A DNA stretch of 64,000 nucleotides from Roseiconus lacunae (GCF_008312935.1 NZ_VSZO01000008.1:186001-250000); one strand, 5' to 3'. Shown: positions 28,795 to 39,475, counted from the first letter of the stretch. The notes: generated by a model from the sequence alone, not told the origin. Translations and numbers: made by a program.

Positions 28795-30966
28795 GTGGCT
28801 TTGGATTCATCAAAATTGCCGCCGGAACGATCGGCGGCCCGGCCGCGGTCTCTCGGTACCGGCCGACGTTTGTTGCGTTTGTGCCAGAAGGAGCTTCGCG
28901 AAACACTACGGGATCGGCGCACGATCATCACGTTGTTGATGATGCCGCTGTTGGTCTATCCGTTGCTGAGTATGGCCCTCAACCGCTTCTTGCTTTCGGC
29001 GGCGCGTGAGGCAGATCAAATCCCGTATGCGATCGGTGTGGCGACCGACGAGGAAGGCACCGCATTGTTGACTTGGCTGGAAAGCCCGCTCAGTCAACCG
29101 CCCCAGGCAATCGTCGACTCGAGCAACGGGCGCGTGGCGAAGTTCGATGTCATCAATACCTCCGGTGACTCTCCACCCGAAGACGCTCTCAAGGCCGGGA
29201 TGGTCGACTTGGCGGCCTTCATCGACGATGGGGCACCGCCGACAATCCGCTTACGAAGTTTGAAAGGAAACAACGTCAGCGAAGCTGCCGCGAGGATTGT
29301 GACCGAGAGATTGCATTGGCTGCGTTTGTCGTACGCCGAGGCGGCCGCGAGTAAACAACAAAACTACCTACCACCGCCAAGGATAGACCTTGGCAATGTC
29401 GGTGACGCCGAAGCCCCATCGATGTTAGGTACGATCGTTCCGTTAGTCTTGGTCTTGATGACGATCACCGGTGCGGTCTATCCGGCGATCGATTTAACCG
29501 CCGGGGAACGAGAACGTGGGACGATGGAGTCGTTAATGGCGTCGCCGGTGCCGCGGACGTTTATTCTGTTCTCCAAGTACGTCGCCGTGGTTACGGTCGC
29601 CTTGTTAACCGCGATCGCAAACATGCTAGCGATGTTCACCACACTATGGATCGGTGGCTTGTTGCCATTGATTACGGGGGGCGAACAAGGGTTTCCATGG
29701 CTGGAAATCGTGCAAATCTTGCTGCTCCTCGTGCTCTTTAGTGCGTTCTTTTCCGCCGTGCTATTGTCGCTGACCAGCTTCGCACGTTCGTTTAAGGAAG
29801 CTCAGGCGTACCTCATTCCAATCATGTTGCTCTCGCTTACACCGGGAATGCTGTCGTTGCTCCCAGGGGTGACATTATCTGGACCGCTCGCAATCGCGCC
29901 GCTGATCAATATCGTTTTACTGGCCCGCGAAGTTTTGCAGGGCACCGCGTCGGCATTACCCGCGGTTGTCACCATCTTTAGTACCATCGGTTACGCGGGA
30001 GCCGCCGTCGCCGTTGCTTCGATGTGTTTTGGCGTCGATGCGGTCAGTCGGACCAGCGGTCAAACATTCGCGTCGATGCTGCATCGGCCCAAAAAGCACT
30101 CGCCTAGTCCTTCGCCTCAAACCGCGGCGATGACGTTGGCGTTGTTGGTGCCTGCCTATTACATCATCAGCAATTCATTGATGCGGATCGTCCCCGGTTT
30201 GGACATCGGTATTGTGCTGGTGCTCAGTGCGGTGACGTTGATCCTGGTGTTCGGGCTGATCCCGTTGCTCGCGGCGAAGTTCACAAAATCGGCGTTGTCC
30301 ACGACATACCAATTGACGATGCCAAACTGGATTAGCTTCGTCGGTGCGCTGCTAATCGGGATGGGAGCTTGGGTGTTTGCACATGAGTTGTTCGTACTAG
30401 CTCAGCAGCTTGGTATCGGAATTTTGGATGAAGAGAAAATTGCGAAGACTCAAAAAACGGTCGAGAATTTCAAGCTCGCACCGGCTTGGTTGTTGATCGC
30501 ATGCCTAGCGCTCACTCCTGCGGTGATCGAGGAATTCTGCTTCCGTGGGTTTCTGTTTACATCGCTACGCAACATTCTTTCACCTTGGAGAACGATTTTT
30601 GCAACGGCGGTGCTGTTTGGATTGTTCCATGTGATCACCGGAAACACGCTCCTGGTTGAACGTTTTCTTCCCACAACCCTGTTGGGAATTATCCTCGGTT
30701 GGCTTGCCTTCCGGACCGGCAGTGTCTGGCCCGGTGTCCTGATGCACTTTACCCACAATGCGCTGCTGGAATTGGTTGCCAAATACCAGGACCAGTTGAC
30801 GTTCCTTGGCGATGGATCTGCCGATCAATGGCATCTGCCGATGACGTGGTTGGCAAGCCTATCGCTTGTCACCCTTGCCGGCCTAGCGACGGTCTGGTTT
30901 GGATCTCGAAGCGTGACCATCGATCCATCCCAGACGCCGAAACCTGTCGGACAAGCTGCCGCTTAG
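28795..30966 (+). CDS. ABC-2 permease (NatB-like) fused to a CPBP intramembrane protease
   Basis: A 723-residue membrane protein starting at GTG 28795. The first half is an ABC-2 permease: a basic head (KELRETLRDRRTIITLLMMP), a large periplasmic loop, then GERERGTMESLMASPVPR and a bundle of helices. The last third is a CPBP (CAAX protease/bacteriocin-processing) domain with EEFCFRG as the EExxxR motif, FGLFHV as the second motif and HFTHNALLE as the third. All expected metal-site residues are present, so the protease may be active. The protease could process or protect against the exported substrate. It is translationally adjacent to the ATPase gene. Confidence 0.92.
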   Translation: MALDSSKLPPERSAARPRSLGTGRRLLRLCQKELRETLRDRRTIITLLMMPLLVYPLLSMALNRFLLSAAREADQIPYAIGVATDEEGTALLTWLESPLSQPPQAIVDSSNGRVAKFDVINTSGDSPPEDALKAGMVDLAAFIDDGAPPTIRLRSLKGNNVSEAAARIVTERLHWLRLSYAEAAASKQQNYLPPPRIDLGNVGDAEAPSMLGTIVPLVLVLMTITGAVYPAIDLTAGERERGTMESLMASPVPRTFILFSKYVAVVTVALLTAIANMLAMFTTLWIGGLLPLITGGEQGFPWLEIVQILLLLVLFSAFFSAVLLSLTSFARSFKEAQAYLIPIMLLSLTPGMLSLLPGVTLSGPLAIAPLINIVLLAREVLQGTASALPAVVTIFSTIGYAGAAVAVASMCFGVDAVSRTSGQTFASMLHRPKKHSPSPSPQTAAMTLALLVPAYYIISNSLMRIVPGLDIGIVLVLSAVTLILVFGLIPLLAAKFTKSALSTTYQLTMPNWISFVGALLIGMGAWVFAHELFVLAQQLGIGILDEEKIAKTQKTVENFKLAPAWLLIACLALTPAVIEEFCFRGFLFTSLRNILSPWRTIFATAVLFGLFHVITGNTLLVERFLPTTLLGIILGWLAFRTGSVWPGVLMHFTHNALLELVAKYQDQLTFLGDGSADQWHLPMTWLASLSLVTLAGLATVWFGSRSVTIDPSQTPKPVGQAAA

Positions 30967-31153
30967 TGCCGCGTCTAAATTCAATCCTATGGTGATTGCT
31001 CAGGATCCGAGGCTGTCTCATATCGGCGATTGAATCGGAACGAAACGTCCGGTTCGGGCAATGAACCGGTTTATTAATGCCGGCCCCACGAAGCGCCCCG
31101 TGAGACGCTAGGGAATGGATGCAGGCCGCCAGTATTACGCTTATACTGTCGCC

Positions 31154-33910
31154 ATGCGCCCTCCCACCTTGCTGACCATCGCATGCCTCCTGGCGTGCGG
31201 TCCCGCCTTTGCCAGTCCCCAGGAATCGCAGCGAGAAGCTGAATTCTTGAATCAATACTGCGCCGATTGCCACAGTGGCGACGGGGCCGAAGCCGATTTT
31301 CGTGTTGACGACCTCGTTGAAGACCCGGAGTCTCATTCCAAGTTGACTTGGATGACCGTTTGGCGAATCGTCGAAGAGAAGACGATGCCGCCGGAAGACG
31401 CCGAACAGCCCGATGATGAAGCGCGGCAGCGATTTCTTGGTGACTTGGTTCATTCACACCAATTAGAGATCCATGCGGACTCGACAGACCACTGGTCATT
31501 TCACCCGATCACGGTCAAGCCAGCGTCATCAGAACAAGGCATCGACTTGACAACCGCCATTGACCAGGCGATTGAAGTCAAATTGAACGAAAATGGTTTA
31601 TCGCGTTCACCGGTCGCCGACCGGCGAACGCTGATTCGAAGGGCTACGTTGGACTTGACTGGTTTGCCGCCGACGATCGAATCGGTGAATACATTCGTCA
31701 GCGACCGCCGACCAGACGACGAAGCCTTCGGCACGGTCATCGAACGTCTGCTCGCATCCGATGCGTACGGCGAACGTTGGGCACAGCATTGGCTGGATGT
31801 CATACGCTGGGCCGAAACCGTCGGATTTGAGACCAATGCCGAACGCCGCAACGCGTATCACTATCGCGATTGGGTCATCCAGGCTTTCAACGACGACATG
31901 CCTTACGACGAATTCATTCGTCATCAAATTGTCGGAGACGTCACCGGGCAGGATGCGGCACTTGGTTTTTTGGTTGCCGGACCGGCGAACTTGCCAGGCC
32001 AAGTCGGTCGCGATATCGAAGCGATGCGGCAAGCGCGACAGGATGAACTTGACGAAGTCATTCGAACGGTCAGCCAGAGTTTCTTCGGTTTAACGATTGG
32101 TTGTGCTCGCTGCCATGATCACAAGTTTGATCCGATCAGCCAGCGTGATTACTACTCGATGCAAGCCATCTTCGCAGGACTCTCGTACGGAGATCGTAGA
32201 CTACGCGGAGCATTGAACGACGATTGGGCCACGCGAGTTCCGGCGATCGATCGGGAACTCGCATTGCTTACCGACGAGCTTGAAGCCTTCCGAGTCGATC
32301 ATCAACTGCGACACCCCGTTACCGGAGTCACGACAGAGGCGTTCGCCCCAATCGATGCCGCTGCGATGCGTATGACGATAACGCAAACGACCAACGGGAC
32401 TGCGTCGCTATACGAATTGGAAGCTTTCACCGTGCGAAGCGGAACTGAAGACGCGACCAACGTTGCGCTCGCAAAATCCGGTGCCCAGTCATCGGCGTCA
32501 AGTTATGCGCTCGCCAACCAGACACGACACCACGAGAATGCAATCGACGGTTCAATCGATAAACGCCAAGCGTTTCCCTGGGTCGCCGCCAAATCCGGTG
32601 AGGCATGGATTCAGGTCGACTTCGCACGGCCCACGAAAATTGATCGTGTCGTCTGGCATGCCGGTCAATCAACTCCGGTCGAATACACGATCGAGATCCT
32701 CCGCCCGAGCGATCAAGAATGGGTGACCGTTGCCGACTCTCGTGATCGCCTTCCGATCATAGCCGACCGGCGGCAACCCGATCGAATTTCCCTTGCCGGC
32801 GTCCCCACTGATCAAGTTCAAACGCTTGTCGATCTACTAAGCAAAATACGATCGCTTCAAAGTCAGCGGTCACGTTTTGCAAATGGGCCGCAGACATACG
32901 CTGCGAGATTTGATGACTCCCCCGAACCTACTTTTTTATTGTTACGTGGTGATCCGATGCGGCGAGCCGATCAGGTATCACCGTTGCCGCCGAAAGCCTT
33001 GCTGACAGAGATCCCCAAAGGCGACGCGGGTCTGCCTAACGACGACGCCGAGGTGACGGCCGAAGTGGGGCGACGCTTGACCTTAGTCAATCACCTGACA
33101 GACCCCGAGCATCCGCTGACGGCACGCGTCATTGTGAACCGCGTTTGGCAACATCATTTCGGCGTCGGATTGGTGCAGACGGCATCGGATCTTGGAAAGA
33201 TGGGCGCCGAACCCTCACACCCAGTCCTGCTGGATCGATTGGCGGCGGAGTTGATTGATCATCAGTGGTCCCTAAAGTGGCTGCATCGACAGATCATGAT
33301 GTCGAAAACATATCGCCAAGACAGCTTACCACGCGACGACGCAATCGCGATCGATGCCGAATCACGCCTGCTTTGGCGCTTCCCGCCTCGCCGAATCGAC
33401 GCAGAAACGATTCGCGATTCGATGTTGATGATCAGTGGAAAACTGAACCGAACGAAAGGCGGTAAAGGATTTGATTTCTTCAACCGTCGCGGCGGACTTT
33501 CAGATTATCACCCCAAGGAAACGTTTGACGAAAGCGGTTGGCGAAGGATGATCTATGCGCACAAAATTCGAATGCAGTCGATCGACATTTTCGGGTCGTT
33601 CGATTGCCCCGATGCCGGACAAATGACGCCACGTCGAAACGAGTCGGTAACACCATTGCAAGCGTTGGGGCTGTTCAACAGCAAGTTTGTGATGCGTCAA
33701 GCGGCCTACTTCGCAAGCCGACTACAACCCGATGATGTATCCGCTGAACGGTCGCTTGCCGAGGTTGTCGACGAAGCCTGGCAAATCGTTTTCAGTCGGC
33801 ATCCGCAACCGGAAGAGCTTGAATTGATGGTTAAACTTGCCGATCAGCATGGAATCGAACAGGTCTGCCGGGTGCTGTTCAATTCAAGTGAGTTCTTGTA
33901 CTTAAAGTAA
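31154..33910 (+). CDS. PSCyt1/DUF1549/DUF1553 protein with F5/8-type C domain
   Basis: A 918-residue secreted protein. After a signal peptide, CADCH (Cys36, Cys39, His40) forms one cytochrome-c haem site (PSCyt1). A DUF1549 (PSCyt2) domain spans about 130-360 with LIRRATLDLTGLPPT and GCARCHDHKFDPI, which holds a second CxxCH. About 420-560 look like a discoidin-type carbohydrate-binding domain (NVALAKSGAQSSASSYA, AIDGS, WIQVDFARPTKIDRVVWHAG). The rest is DUF1553 (PSD1) with VNRVWQHHFGVGLV and TPRRNESVTPLQALGLFN. Such proteins are planctomycete hallmarks thought to act on polysaccharides. The DUF1501 partner follows. ATG 31154 begins the signal peptide. Confidence 0.93.
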   Translation: MRPPTLLTIACLLACGPAFASPQESQREAEFLNQYCADCHSGDGAEADFRVDDLVEDPESHSKLTWMTVWRIVEEKTMPPEDAEQPDDEARQRFLGDLVHSHQLEIHADSTDHWSFHPITVKPASSEQGIDLTTAIDQAIEVKLNENGLSRSPVADRRTLIRRATLDLTGLPPTIESVNTFVSDRRPDDEAFGTVIERLLASDAYGERWAQHWLDVIRWAETVGFETNAERRNAYHYRDWVIQAFNDDMPYDEFIRHQIVGDVTGQDAALGFLVAGPANLPGQVGRDIEAMRQARQDELDEVIRTVSQSFFGLTIGCARCHDHKFDPISQRDYYSMQAIFAGLSYGDRRLRGALNDDWATRVPAIDRELALLTDELEAFRVDHQLRHPVTGVTTEAFAPIDAAAMRMTITQTTNGTASLYELEAFTVRSGTEDATNVALAKSGAQSSASSYALANQTRHHENAIDGSIDKRQAFPWVAAKSGEAWIQVDFARPTKIDRVVWHAGQSTPVEYTIEILRPSDQEWVTVADSRDRLPIIADRRQPDRISLAGVPTDQVQTLVDLLSKIRSLQSQRSRFANGPQTYAARFDDSPEPTFLLLRGDPMRRADQVSPLPPKALLTEIPKGDAGLPNDDAEVTAEVGRRLTLVNHLTDPEHPLTARVIVNRVWQHHFGVGLVQTASDLGKMGAEPSHPVLLDRLAAELIDHQWSLKWLHRQIMMSKTYRQDSLPRDDAIAIDAESRLLWRFPPRRIDAETIRDSMLMISGKLNRTKGGKGFDFFNRRGGLSDYHPKETFDESGWRRMIYAHKIRMQSIDIFGSFDCPDAGQMTPRRNESVTPLQALGLFNSKFVMRQAAYFASRLQPDDVSAERSLAEVVDEAWQIVFSRHPQPEELELMVKLADQHGIEQVCRVLFNSSEFLYLK

Positions 33911-34034
33911 GAGCCTATTCCAAATCGTTTTTCTCGTACGCGCTCTCAGACACATTGCATCAACAATGCCTGCGAGAGTGCAATGACGCTTGGAATGTGA
34001 TCTTAATCCAGATTGTTGTTGCGATTGAAATCCC

Positions 34035-35438
34035 ATGCATATGCAAAGTTCCCGCCGACGTTTTCTCGGTCAATCTGCCGGAGCGTTATCATCGATCGCA
34101 ATGACGTCGCTTGCGGACGCAAACGGTGGATCGCCTTCGCTTGCCGCAACTCATTTTGCGCCAAAAGCCAAGCAAGTGATCGAGATCTTTTGCTCCGGTG
34201 CGATCTCGCATGTCGACACGTTCGACTACAAGCCGGAGTTGATTCGCTTGGAGGGTAAACCGATGCCCGGCCAGGAAAACTTGGTTTCGTTCCAAGGTCC
34301 CAACGGAAACCTGACCGCGCCGCTTTGGAAGTTCCGCCCTCGAGGGCAGACCGGGAAAATGATTTCGGATTTGGTTCCTCAAATCGGATCGATCGCCGAT
34401 GAACTATGCTTCATTCACTCATTGACCAACAAGTCAAACACACATGGCCCGGCAGAAAACGTGATGAACACCGGGTTCACGTTTGATGGTTTCCCTAGCA
34501 TGGGAGCTTGGGTTAACTTCGCATTGGGTAGTGAAAACGAGAATCTACCCGCGTTCGTTGCGATCGAAGATCCTCGTGGGATGCCGCAGTCAGGGCCAAA
34601 CAACTGGGCCAGCGGTTTTCTACCCGCCGCGGTCCAGGGCACGCCGTTCAGTACAACGAAACCGATTCGGCACTTGCAGCGGCCCGATTCGGTTTCTCCT
34701 CATGCCGATCGTTCCGCACGACAAACACTGCTTCGGCTTGAGCGGGAGATGCGCCGCAAGTTCTCCGGTGATCAAACGATTGCGGCGCGGGCGGCAAGCT
34801 ATGAACTGGCAGCTCGAATGCAATTGTCCGTTCCCGATGTTGTTTCACTGGATGAGGAATCGGGGCATACACGGCGGCTTTATGGGGCCGATAGCAAGAA
34901 TGAAACGAAAGCTGCGTTTGCTCGAAACTGCATCCTAGCTCGTCGTCTAATCGAACGCGGAGTTCGCTTCGTCCAACTTTTTAACGGCGCTTACGCTTCG
35001 GGGGGACGAATCAACTGGGACGGACACAGTCGACTAAAGGAGCAATACGACGTCCACGGTGAAATCTTGGACCAACCCGTCGCGGGCCTCCTGAAGGACC
35101 TTAAGCAGCGGGGGATGTTGGAATCCACACTTGTGATCTTCGCGACAGAATTTGGCAGAATGCCGATGTTCCAGGCGGGAACGTTTGGCCGCGATCACAA
35201 TCCAAACGGATTCACTTGCTGGCTAGCAGGAGCGGGCGTCAAACGAGGATTTAGTTACGGTGCTACCGACGATTTCGGATTCGCGGCGACCGAAGGCAAA
35301 GCGACGGTGCACGATTTTCACGCGACGATCCTGCATCTTCTCGGGCTCGACCACAAGAAGTTAACGTTTTACCACAACGGGATCCATCGCCGACTCACCG
35401 ACGTCCACGGGCATGTGATTAAAGACGTCCTAGCGTAG
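34035..35438 (+). CDS. DUF1501 (sulfatase-fold) secreted protein
   Basis: A 467-residue protein with a twin-arginine-like leader ([20 protein letters not shown]). The body carries DUF1501 landmarks: [45 protein letters not shown]-type text ([18 protein letters not shown]), [12 protein letters not shown] and [19 protein letters not shown]. The fold belongs to the alkaline phosphatase/sulfatase superfamily, but the chemistry of this family is not established. It follows the PSCyt1/DUF1553 gene by 124 bases, the usual paired arrangement in planctomycetes. ATG codons at 34035 and 34041 are both possible starts. Confidence 0.93.
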   Translation: MHMQSSRRRFLGQSAGALSSIAMTSLADANGGSPSLAATHFAPKAKQVIEIFCSGAISHVDTFDYKPELIRLEGKPMPGQENLVSFQGPNGNLTAPLWKFRPRGQTGKMISDLVPQIGSIADELCFIHSLTNKSNTHGPAENVMNTGFTFDGFPSMGAWVNFALGSENENLPAFVAIEDPRGMPQSGPNNWASGFLPAAVQGTPFSTTKPIRHLQRPDSVSPHADRSARQTLLRLEREMRRKFSGDQTIAARAASYELAARMQLSVPDVVSLDEESGHTRRLYGADSKNETKAAFARNCILARRLIERGVRFVQLFNGAYASGGRINWDGHSRLKEQYDVHGEILDQPVAGLLKDLKQRGMLESTLVIFATEFGRMPMFQAGTFGRDHNPNGFTCWLAGAGVKRGFSYGATDDFGFAATEGKATVHDFHATILHLLGLDHKKLTFYHNGIHRRLTDVHGHVIKDVLA

Positions 35439-35636
35439 CGTATTAGCCGTAAAACAGCCTGATCTCGGGTTGCGAACGGCTCTCTGCTTTGAAAGCCATT
35501 CGCACGGCACGCGCGTTGAACCGAGAGGGCACGCCGGCGAGCGCAAATGTGATTATGTTGGCATCGATTCGTGCTATGATGGAGTGCAATTGAGTTGCCC
35601 ACCTGATTTCCCACCTCATGTTTTCGGAGCACGGCG

Positions 35637-36545
35637 TTGAAACGTTCTTGCGTCGCACTGGTCCTGACCAGCCTATTCCTACTCGCCGGCGATGCGTTGG
35701 CGGAGACTAAAAAAGTCGTTCTTGTCGCTGGCAAGCCTTCCCATCCGCCGGGCATGCATGAATTCAATGCCGGCGTCCAATTGATGACCAAGTGCTTGCA
35801 AGGTCAGGCCGATCTGGAGGTGGAATTCGTCTTGAATGGATGGCCGAAAGACGAATCGATCTTCGATGACGCTGATGCAGTCGTATTCTTCATGGATGGC
35901 GGCGGACGGCACGAGATTGTGCAAGAAAAGGGTCGCCGCTTGAGAATAATTCAGGGCTGGACGGAAAACGGCATGGGGCTGGGCTTCATGCATTACGGCG
36001 TTGAAGTCGTTCCGGATCAAGCCGGGAAGGAAATGCAACGTTGGATCGGCGGGCACTACGCCCACATGTTTTCCTGCAACCCGATTTGGGAACCGGGATT
36101 CACGACGTTTCCAGAGCACCCGATCGCGAACGGGGTAAAGCCATTCAAAATCAAAGACGAATGGTACTTCAATATGCGATTCCTATCCGATATCGATGGC
36201 AACGAAGCTACCGAAACCAACGGAATGACGTTCACGCCGATTCTCGTCGCGTCTCCATCTGATGATGTTCGAGACGGTCCCTATGTATACCCCAAAGGTC
36301 CGTACGAGCACATTCAAGCATCGAGCGGCCGCGCCGAAGCAATGATGTGGGCGGTCGAACGCCCCGACGGTGGCCGTGGTTTCGGTTTTACCGGAGGCCA
36401 TTTCCATAACAATTGGGGGGACGAGAATTTCCGCAAAGTTGTCTTAAACGCGGTGCTTTGGATTGCCAAAGCAGACGTCCCCGTCAATGGTGTTCAATCG
36501 GACGTATCCAAAACAGACTTGGACGCAAATTTGGACCCAAAGTGA
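35637..36545 (+). CDS. ThuA domain secreted protein
   Basis: A 302-residue protein with a signal peptide (CVALVLTSLFLLAGDALA) and a ThuA-like (trehalose-utilisation, glutamine-amidotransferase-like) fold: KKVVLVAGKPSHPPGMHEF, DADAVVFFMDGGGRHEI, GLGFMHYGVEVV, GHYAHMFSCNPIWEP, and a C-terminal GGHFHNNWGDENFRKVVLNAVLWIA. The start is TTG 35637; GGAG lies about eight bases upstream and no ATG precedes the signal peptide. ThuA-type proteins in planctomycetes often accompany PSCyt and DUF1501 genes, as here, pointing to sugar or glycoside metabolism, though no activity is proven. Confidence 0.9.
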   Translation: MKRSCVALVLTSLFLLAGDALAETKKVVLVAGKPSHPPGMHEFNAGVQLMTKCLQGQADLEVEFVLNGWPKDESIFDDADAVVFFMDGGGRHEIVQEKGRRLRIIQGWTENGMGLGFMHYGVEVVPDQAGKEMQRWIGGHYAHMFSCNPIWEPGFTTFPEHPIANGVKPFKIKDEWYFNMRFLSDIDGNEATETNGMTFTPILVASPSDDVRDGPYVYPKGPYEHIQASSGRAEAMMWAVERPDGGRGFGFTGGHFHNNWGDENFRKVVLNAVLWIAKADVPVNGVQSDVSKTDLDANLDPK

Positions 36546-36689
36546 TCGGCCTGGATTGCTGGTCATGTTCTTCGACGTTGCGATTGTTTGAAGCATGACC
36601 AACCTTCTGCGCCAGACAAGGATGACCTCCCCGAGCTTGCCGTGTGCCGCTCTTGGCTGCAGGGTAATTCTACAATCATTTTCCGAGCG

Positions 36690-37973
36690 CTAGTTCGACT
36701 TGGTTGATGACTGGGACTTCGTTACTAACGTCGCCATCGCATCGGCGAAAGCTTTTCCGATCGGAGCGAGAATGCTCGCCGACCCCATGTAGTGGTAATC
36801 ACCGTTGGACACACTTTCTCGAAGACGCGTCAGCTCCTCTTCGCTGAAAGTGTTTTTGTAGAGCGATTCGATCGCTTGTAGGCTTGCTTGACGCGAAAGA
36901 TCTCCCGCTTTGGTTTGCGTCTTCAACTCATCGATTCTAGGTTTGATCGTTTTCTCTTTTTGACGTAGGCGTACGACCTCTTGATCCCAGTATCGTTCTG
37001 TCAATACGGCGACGACGGTCTGATCGAACTCATTCATTTTCGCCGGTGCCGCCATTGCCTGACGGAATTCCTGATGCGTCGATCGGTATCGCTGTTGGTC
37101 TGGACCATACAATTCAGTCGGACCGCCGACCCCCAAAACTCCGATCACGACAGGTAGCTCTGGCGTTTGTAGGTCCGTGCGTACGTCACGAATGAATTGA
37201 GCAAGCAGTCGGCTGTACTCGGCATATCCGCCAGGTTGATCCCGATTCGGGTAGGTTCCACGATCAACCATATCGTTCCAACCTTGGAACCAGACAAATC
37301 CAGCCAAATCATAACCTTGCTCGGGGTCATAGTCGGGGTAGACGCGCCGAATGTCTTTCAACACGTGTTGAACATGTTCGATCATTCGTTGGTAATACTG
37401 CCCCGATGCGGCGCGTTTCGCTGTTTTGAGTTCCTCGATGTCTTTGTCTTGACGTTGAAACAGTTCCAACTGTTGCTCGTTAAACTGATATGGCTCGACA
37501 CCTGGAGGCCGGAAGTCGGTATTTAGACTTTTCCCTCCCCAAGCTGTTTTGATCAACAAGATCGGTTCTTTGAGCGTCTGATGAAGGTAGATTCCGAAGG
37601 TGAATTCGGGGCCGATCTTTGGTCCCCCACGTTCGGCCCCGTAGCCGATCGTCAGTCGACCATGTTGCTCGATTTCGGAAGAGCCGATTGAAGAAATCCA
37701 AACGTCTTGGCAAACGACGGGTTCGCCATCGGCATCGAGCATCTTTTCAAGCAACGGAGCAGCTTGATCATTGAGACGCATCGCATCAAACGTCCGGACA
37801 TGCGCGTGACCTTGCATGTTCGATTGGCCGGCAAGTACGAATACTTTCAGCGATTTCCGTTCTCCGGCGTGAACGGCATCGAAGAAACACAGAGCCGGCC
37901 CAACGATCGCTAACAGCATCAAGCCCCCCCGACGGATGACGTTTGCGGAGCGGTGGAATGGCGTTCGCGACAT
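36690..37973 (-). CDS. SASA-type (sialate O-acetylesterase-like) carbohydrate esterase
   Basis: A 427-residue secreted protein with a signal peptide (RRGGLMLLAIVGPALCFFDA). The mature N-terminus has the block VFVLAGQSNMQGHAHV, in which the serine of GQSNM is the nucleophile of the SGNH-like SASA family. FGIYLHQTL, LIKTAWGGKSL and FVWFQGWNDM follow in family order. A C-terminal helical extension ends in YHYMGSASILAPIGKAFADAM, where the HYMGS histidine may complete the triad. The likely reaction is deacetylation of a sugar. It opposes the ThuA gene across a short spacer and may act on the same substrates. Confidence 0.88.
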   Translation of the reverse strand: MSRTPFHRSANVIRRGGLMLLAIVGPALCFFDAVHAGERKSLKVFVLAGQSNMQGHAHVRTFDAMRLNDQAAPLLEKMLDADGEPVVCQDVWISSIGSSEIEQHGRLTIGYGAERGGPKIGPEFTFGIYLHQTLKEPILLIKTAWGGKSLNTDFRPPGVEPYQFNEQQLELFQRQDKDIEELKTAKRAASGQYYQRMIEHVQHVLKDIRRVYPDYDPEQGYDLAGFVWFQGWNDMVDRGTYPNRDQPGGYAEYSRLLAQFIRDVRTDLQTPELPVVIGVLGVGGPTELYGPDQQRYRSTHQEFRQAMAAPAKMNEFDQTVVAVLTERYWDQEVVRLRQKEKTIKPRIDELKTQTKAGDLSRQASLQAIESLYKNTFSEEELTRLRESVSNGDYHYMGSASILAPIGKAFADAMATLVTKSQSSTKSN

Positions 37974-38327
37974 GTTGATTGATTCCCTTACGTGAACGAA
38001 AGTAGCAGCGTCGATGGACGAGAATCAATTTATACGAACCAAGCCGATCAGTGGGAGTTCGACGGCGTTCGACAACCCAGGGCCCCAGTGAATCCACCTG
38101 ACATCCATCCAACCGTAATCGCTGGCTCAGAAAGTCGGTAGTAGAAATCGACGCTTAACCATTGCCCCTAAAGCGACGGCAAAGTCGCGTGCCCGGTCTT
38201 GGCTGAAGTTGGCACACGGTCCCGAAGAGTTTCCGTTCTTCTGATGGCTAGTGAGAAGCACGACAGACCGAAATTGTCGGCGAATCTGGCTGCCTAATGA
38301 TTCGGCGCATGACCCGCAGTCGGATCG
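37974..38327. other. Intergenic region without a recognisable gene
   Basis: The spacer is upstream of the esterase gene and downstream of the HDOD gene, both on the minus strand. I see no coding frame, tRNA or strong hairpin; it should contain the esterase promoter. Confidence 0.45.
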
Positions 38328-39287
38328 CTACAGATTTTGTTCAAAGATCGAATCGAATGAATCCATTTCGAGTGCGGATTGAAGCGATGTTTCCATGTAT
38401 CGCTGGCGGGCTAGTTCGAGCAGCTTGGTAGGATCGGGCGGAGACTTCGATTCGACGCCGTAAACTTCGAGTTCCAAAATTACCTCGTCACGACACTTTA
38501 AAACCAATTCCGTAAACTCCTCCATGTCGATGCCGAACCGCTGTTGGAGCAAATCGCGGCATGCATTTACAGATTTACTGTTGGCGTCCCAAATCGCACC
38601 GGAAATCAGAGCACCGCCACGGACGATTTGAGCGAGCGGGCTCCTGGCGCGATCATCCAAATGGTCGCGAACACTCGAGACGATCGTATCGGGAAAGTTC
38701 CAATTTCGGAGCAGCATTCCTCCGATTTCTGCATGGTCAACGCCGTAGCAATCACGCTCTGCGATCGGGAGCTCGAGTCCCACATGCTGCTGATAGAACG
38801 CCAAATACCATTCACCTTCTGCCTGAGCAAGCAATAGCGTGCCGACGTGGGCGAGCAGTCCGGTTGTGTATGCGTCTTGGGCATCGACTTCGGAAAACCG
38901 CTTACTCAACTGGAAGGAGGCTGACGCAACGGTCAAAGCGCGACGCCAAAAATCATTGTACAGCACACGTGCCGAACCGTGCGAAAACGCATGCGTGATA
39001 CTGAACGTCATCGCGATCAACCGCATGCTACGCTGGCCCAGCAACGTGACGGCCTGATTGAGGTTTGTCACCGGTGCGGTCAGTCCGAACCGCGGTGAGT
39101 TCACCAAACGCATCACCCGACTTGCCATCGCCGGATCCGTCCGGATGCACTCGACAATTTCCATCGTCGTGCAGTCTTCTTGTTGAGTCAGTTGCAGCAG
39201 CGATTGTGCAACTTCGGGGGGAGTATGAAGAAGGTCCGGACGCTGGATAAGACGCTCAATCCGCTGAATCGTTTTTTCGTTCGTCAT
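38328..39287 (-). CDS. HDOD domain signalling protein
   Basis: A 319-residue soluble protein dominated by an HDOD domain, about residues 15-220: LLQLTQQEDCTTMEIVECIR, DPAMASRVMRLVNSPRFG, NLNQAVTLLGQRSMRLIAM and CYGVDHAEIGGMLLRNWNFP. HDOD proteins are catalytically inert relatives of HD phosphohydrolases and act as adaptors in signalling and cell-cycle control. The frame extends to 39326, but ATG 39287 (MTNEKTIQR) is the better start. It lies downstream of the zinc-ribbon and kinase-tubulin genes on the same strand with a 188-base gap, so co-transcription is possible but unproven. Confidence 0.9.
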   Translation of the reverse strand: MTNEKTIQRIERLIQRPDLLHTPPEVAQSLLQLTQQEDCTTMEIVECIRTDPAMASRVMRLVNSPRFGLTAPVTNLNQAVTLLGQRSMRLIAMTFSITHAFSHGSARVLYNDFWRRALTVASASFQLSKRFSEVDAQDAYTTGLLAHVGTLLLAQAEGEWYLAFYQQHVGLELPIAERDCYGVDHAEIGGMLLRNWNFPDTIVSSVRDHLDDRARSPLAQIVRGGALISGAIWDANSKSVNACRDLLQQRFGIDMEEFTELVLKCRDEVILELEVYGVESKSPPDPTKLLELARQRYMETSLQSALEMDSFDSIFEQNL

Positions 39288-39475
39288 GCTCAATTCCGTT
39301 TCCCACCGATGTCTTCCGACATCCAACTAAACGTTTGTCTTGGGAAACCTACGTCGCAATCACTCAACGAACCGGCTCGCGAGGGAATCTCCGATGCGAA
39401 TTCAAAGTCGGAAAACCCTCGCTCCGTTAACGATGGTCCAAATGGCACACCGTCGGCGGCGTTGACTGCAGAAAG

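Noticed and set aside
31142-31147. TATACT box seven bases before the PSCyt1/DUF1553 start, suggesting a leaderless transcript
   Set aside because: There is no -35 element at the right distance, and a single hexamer is weak evidence.
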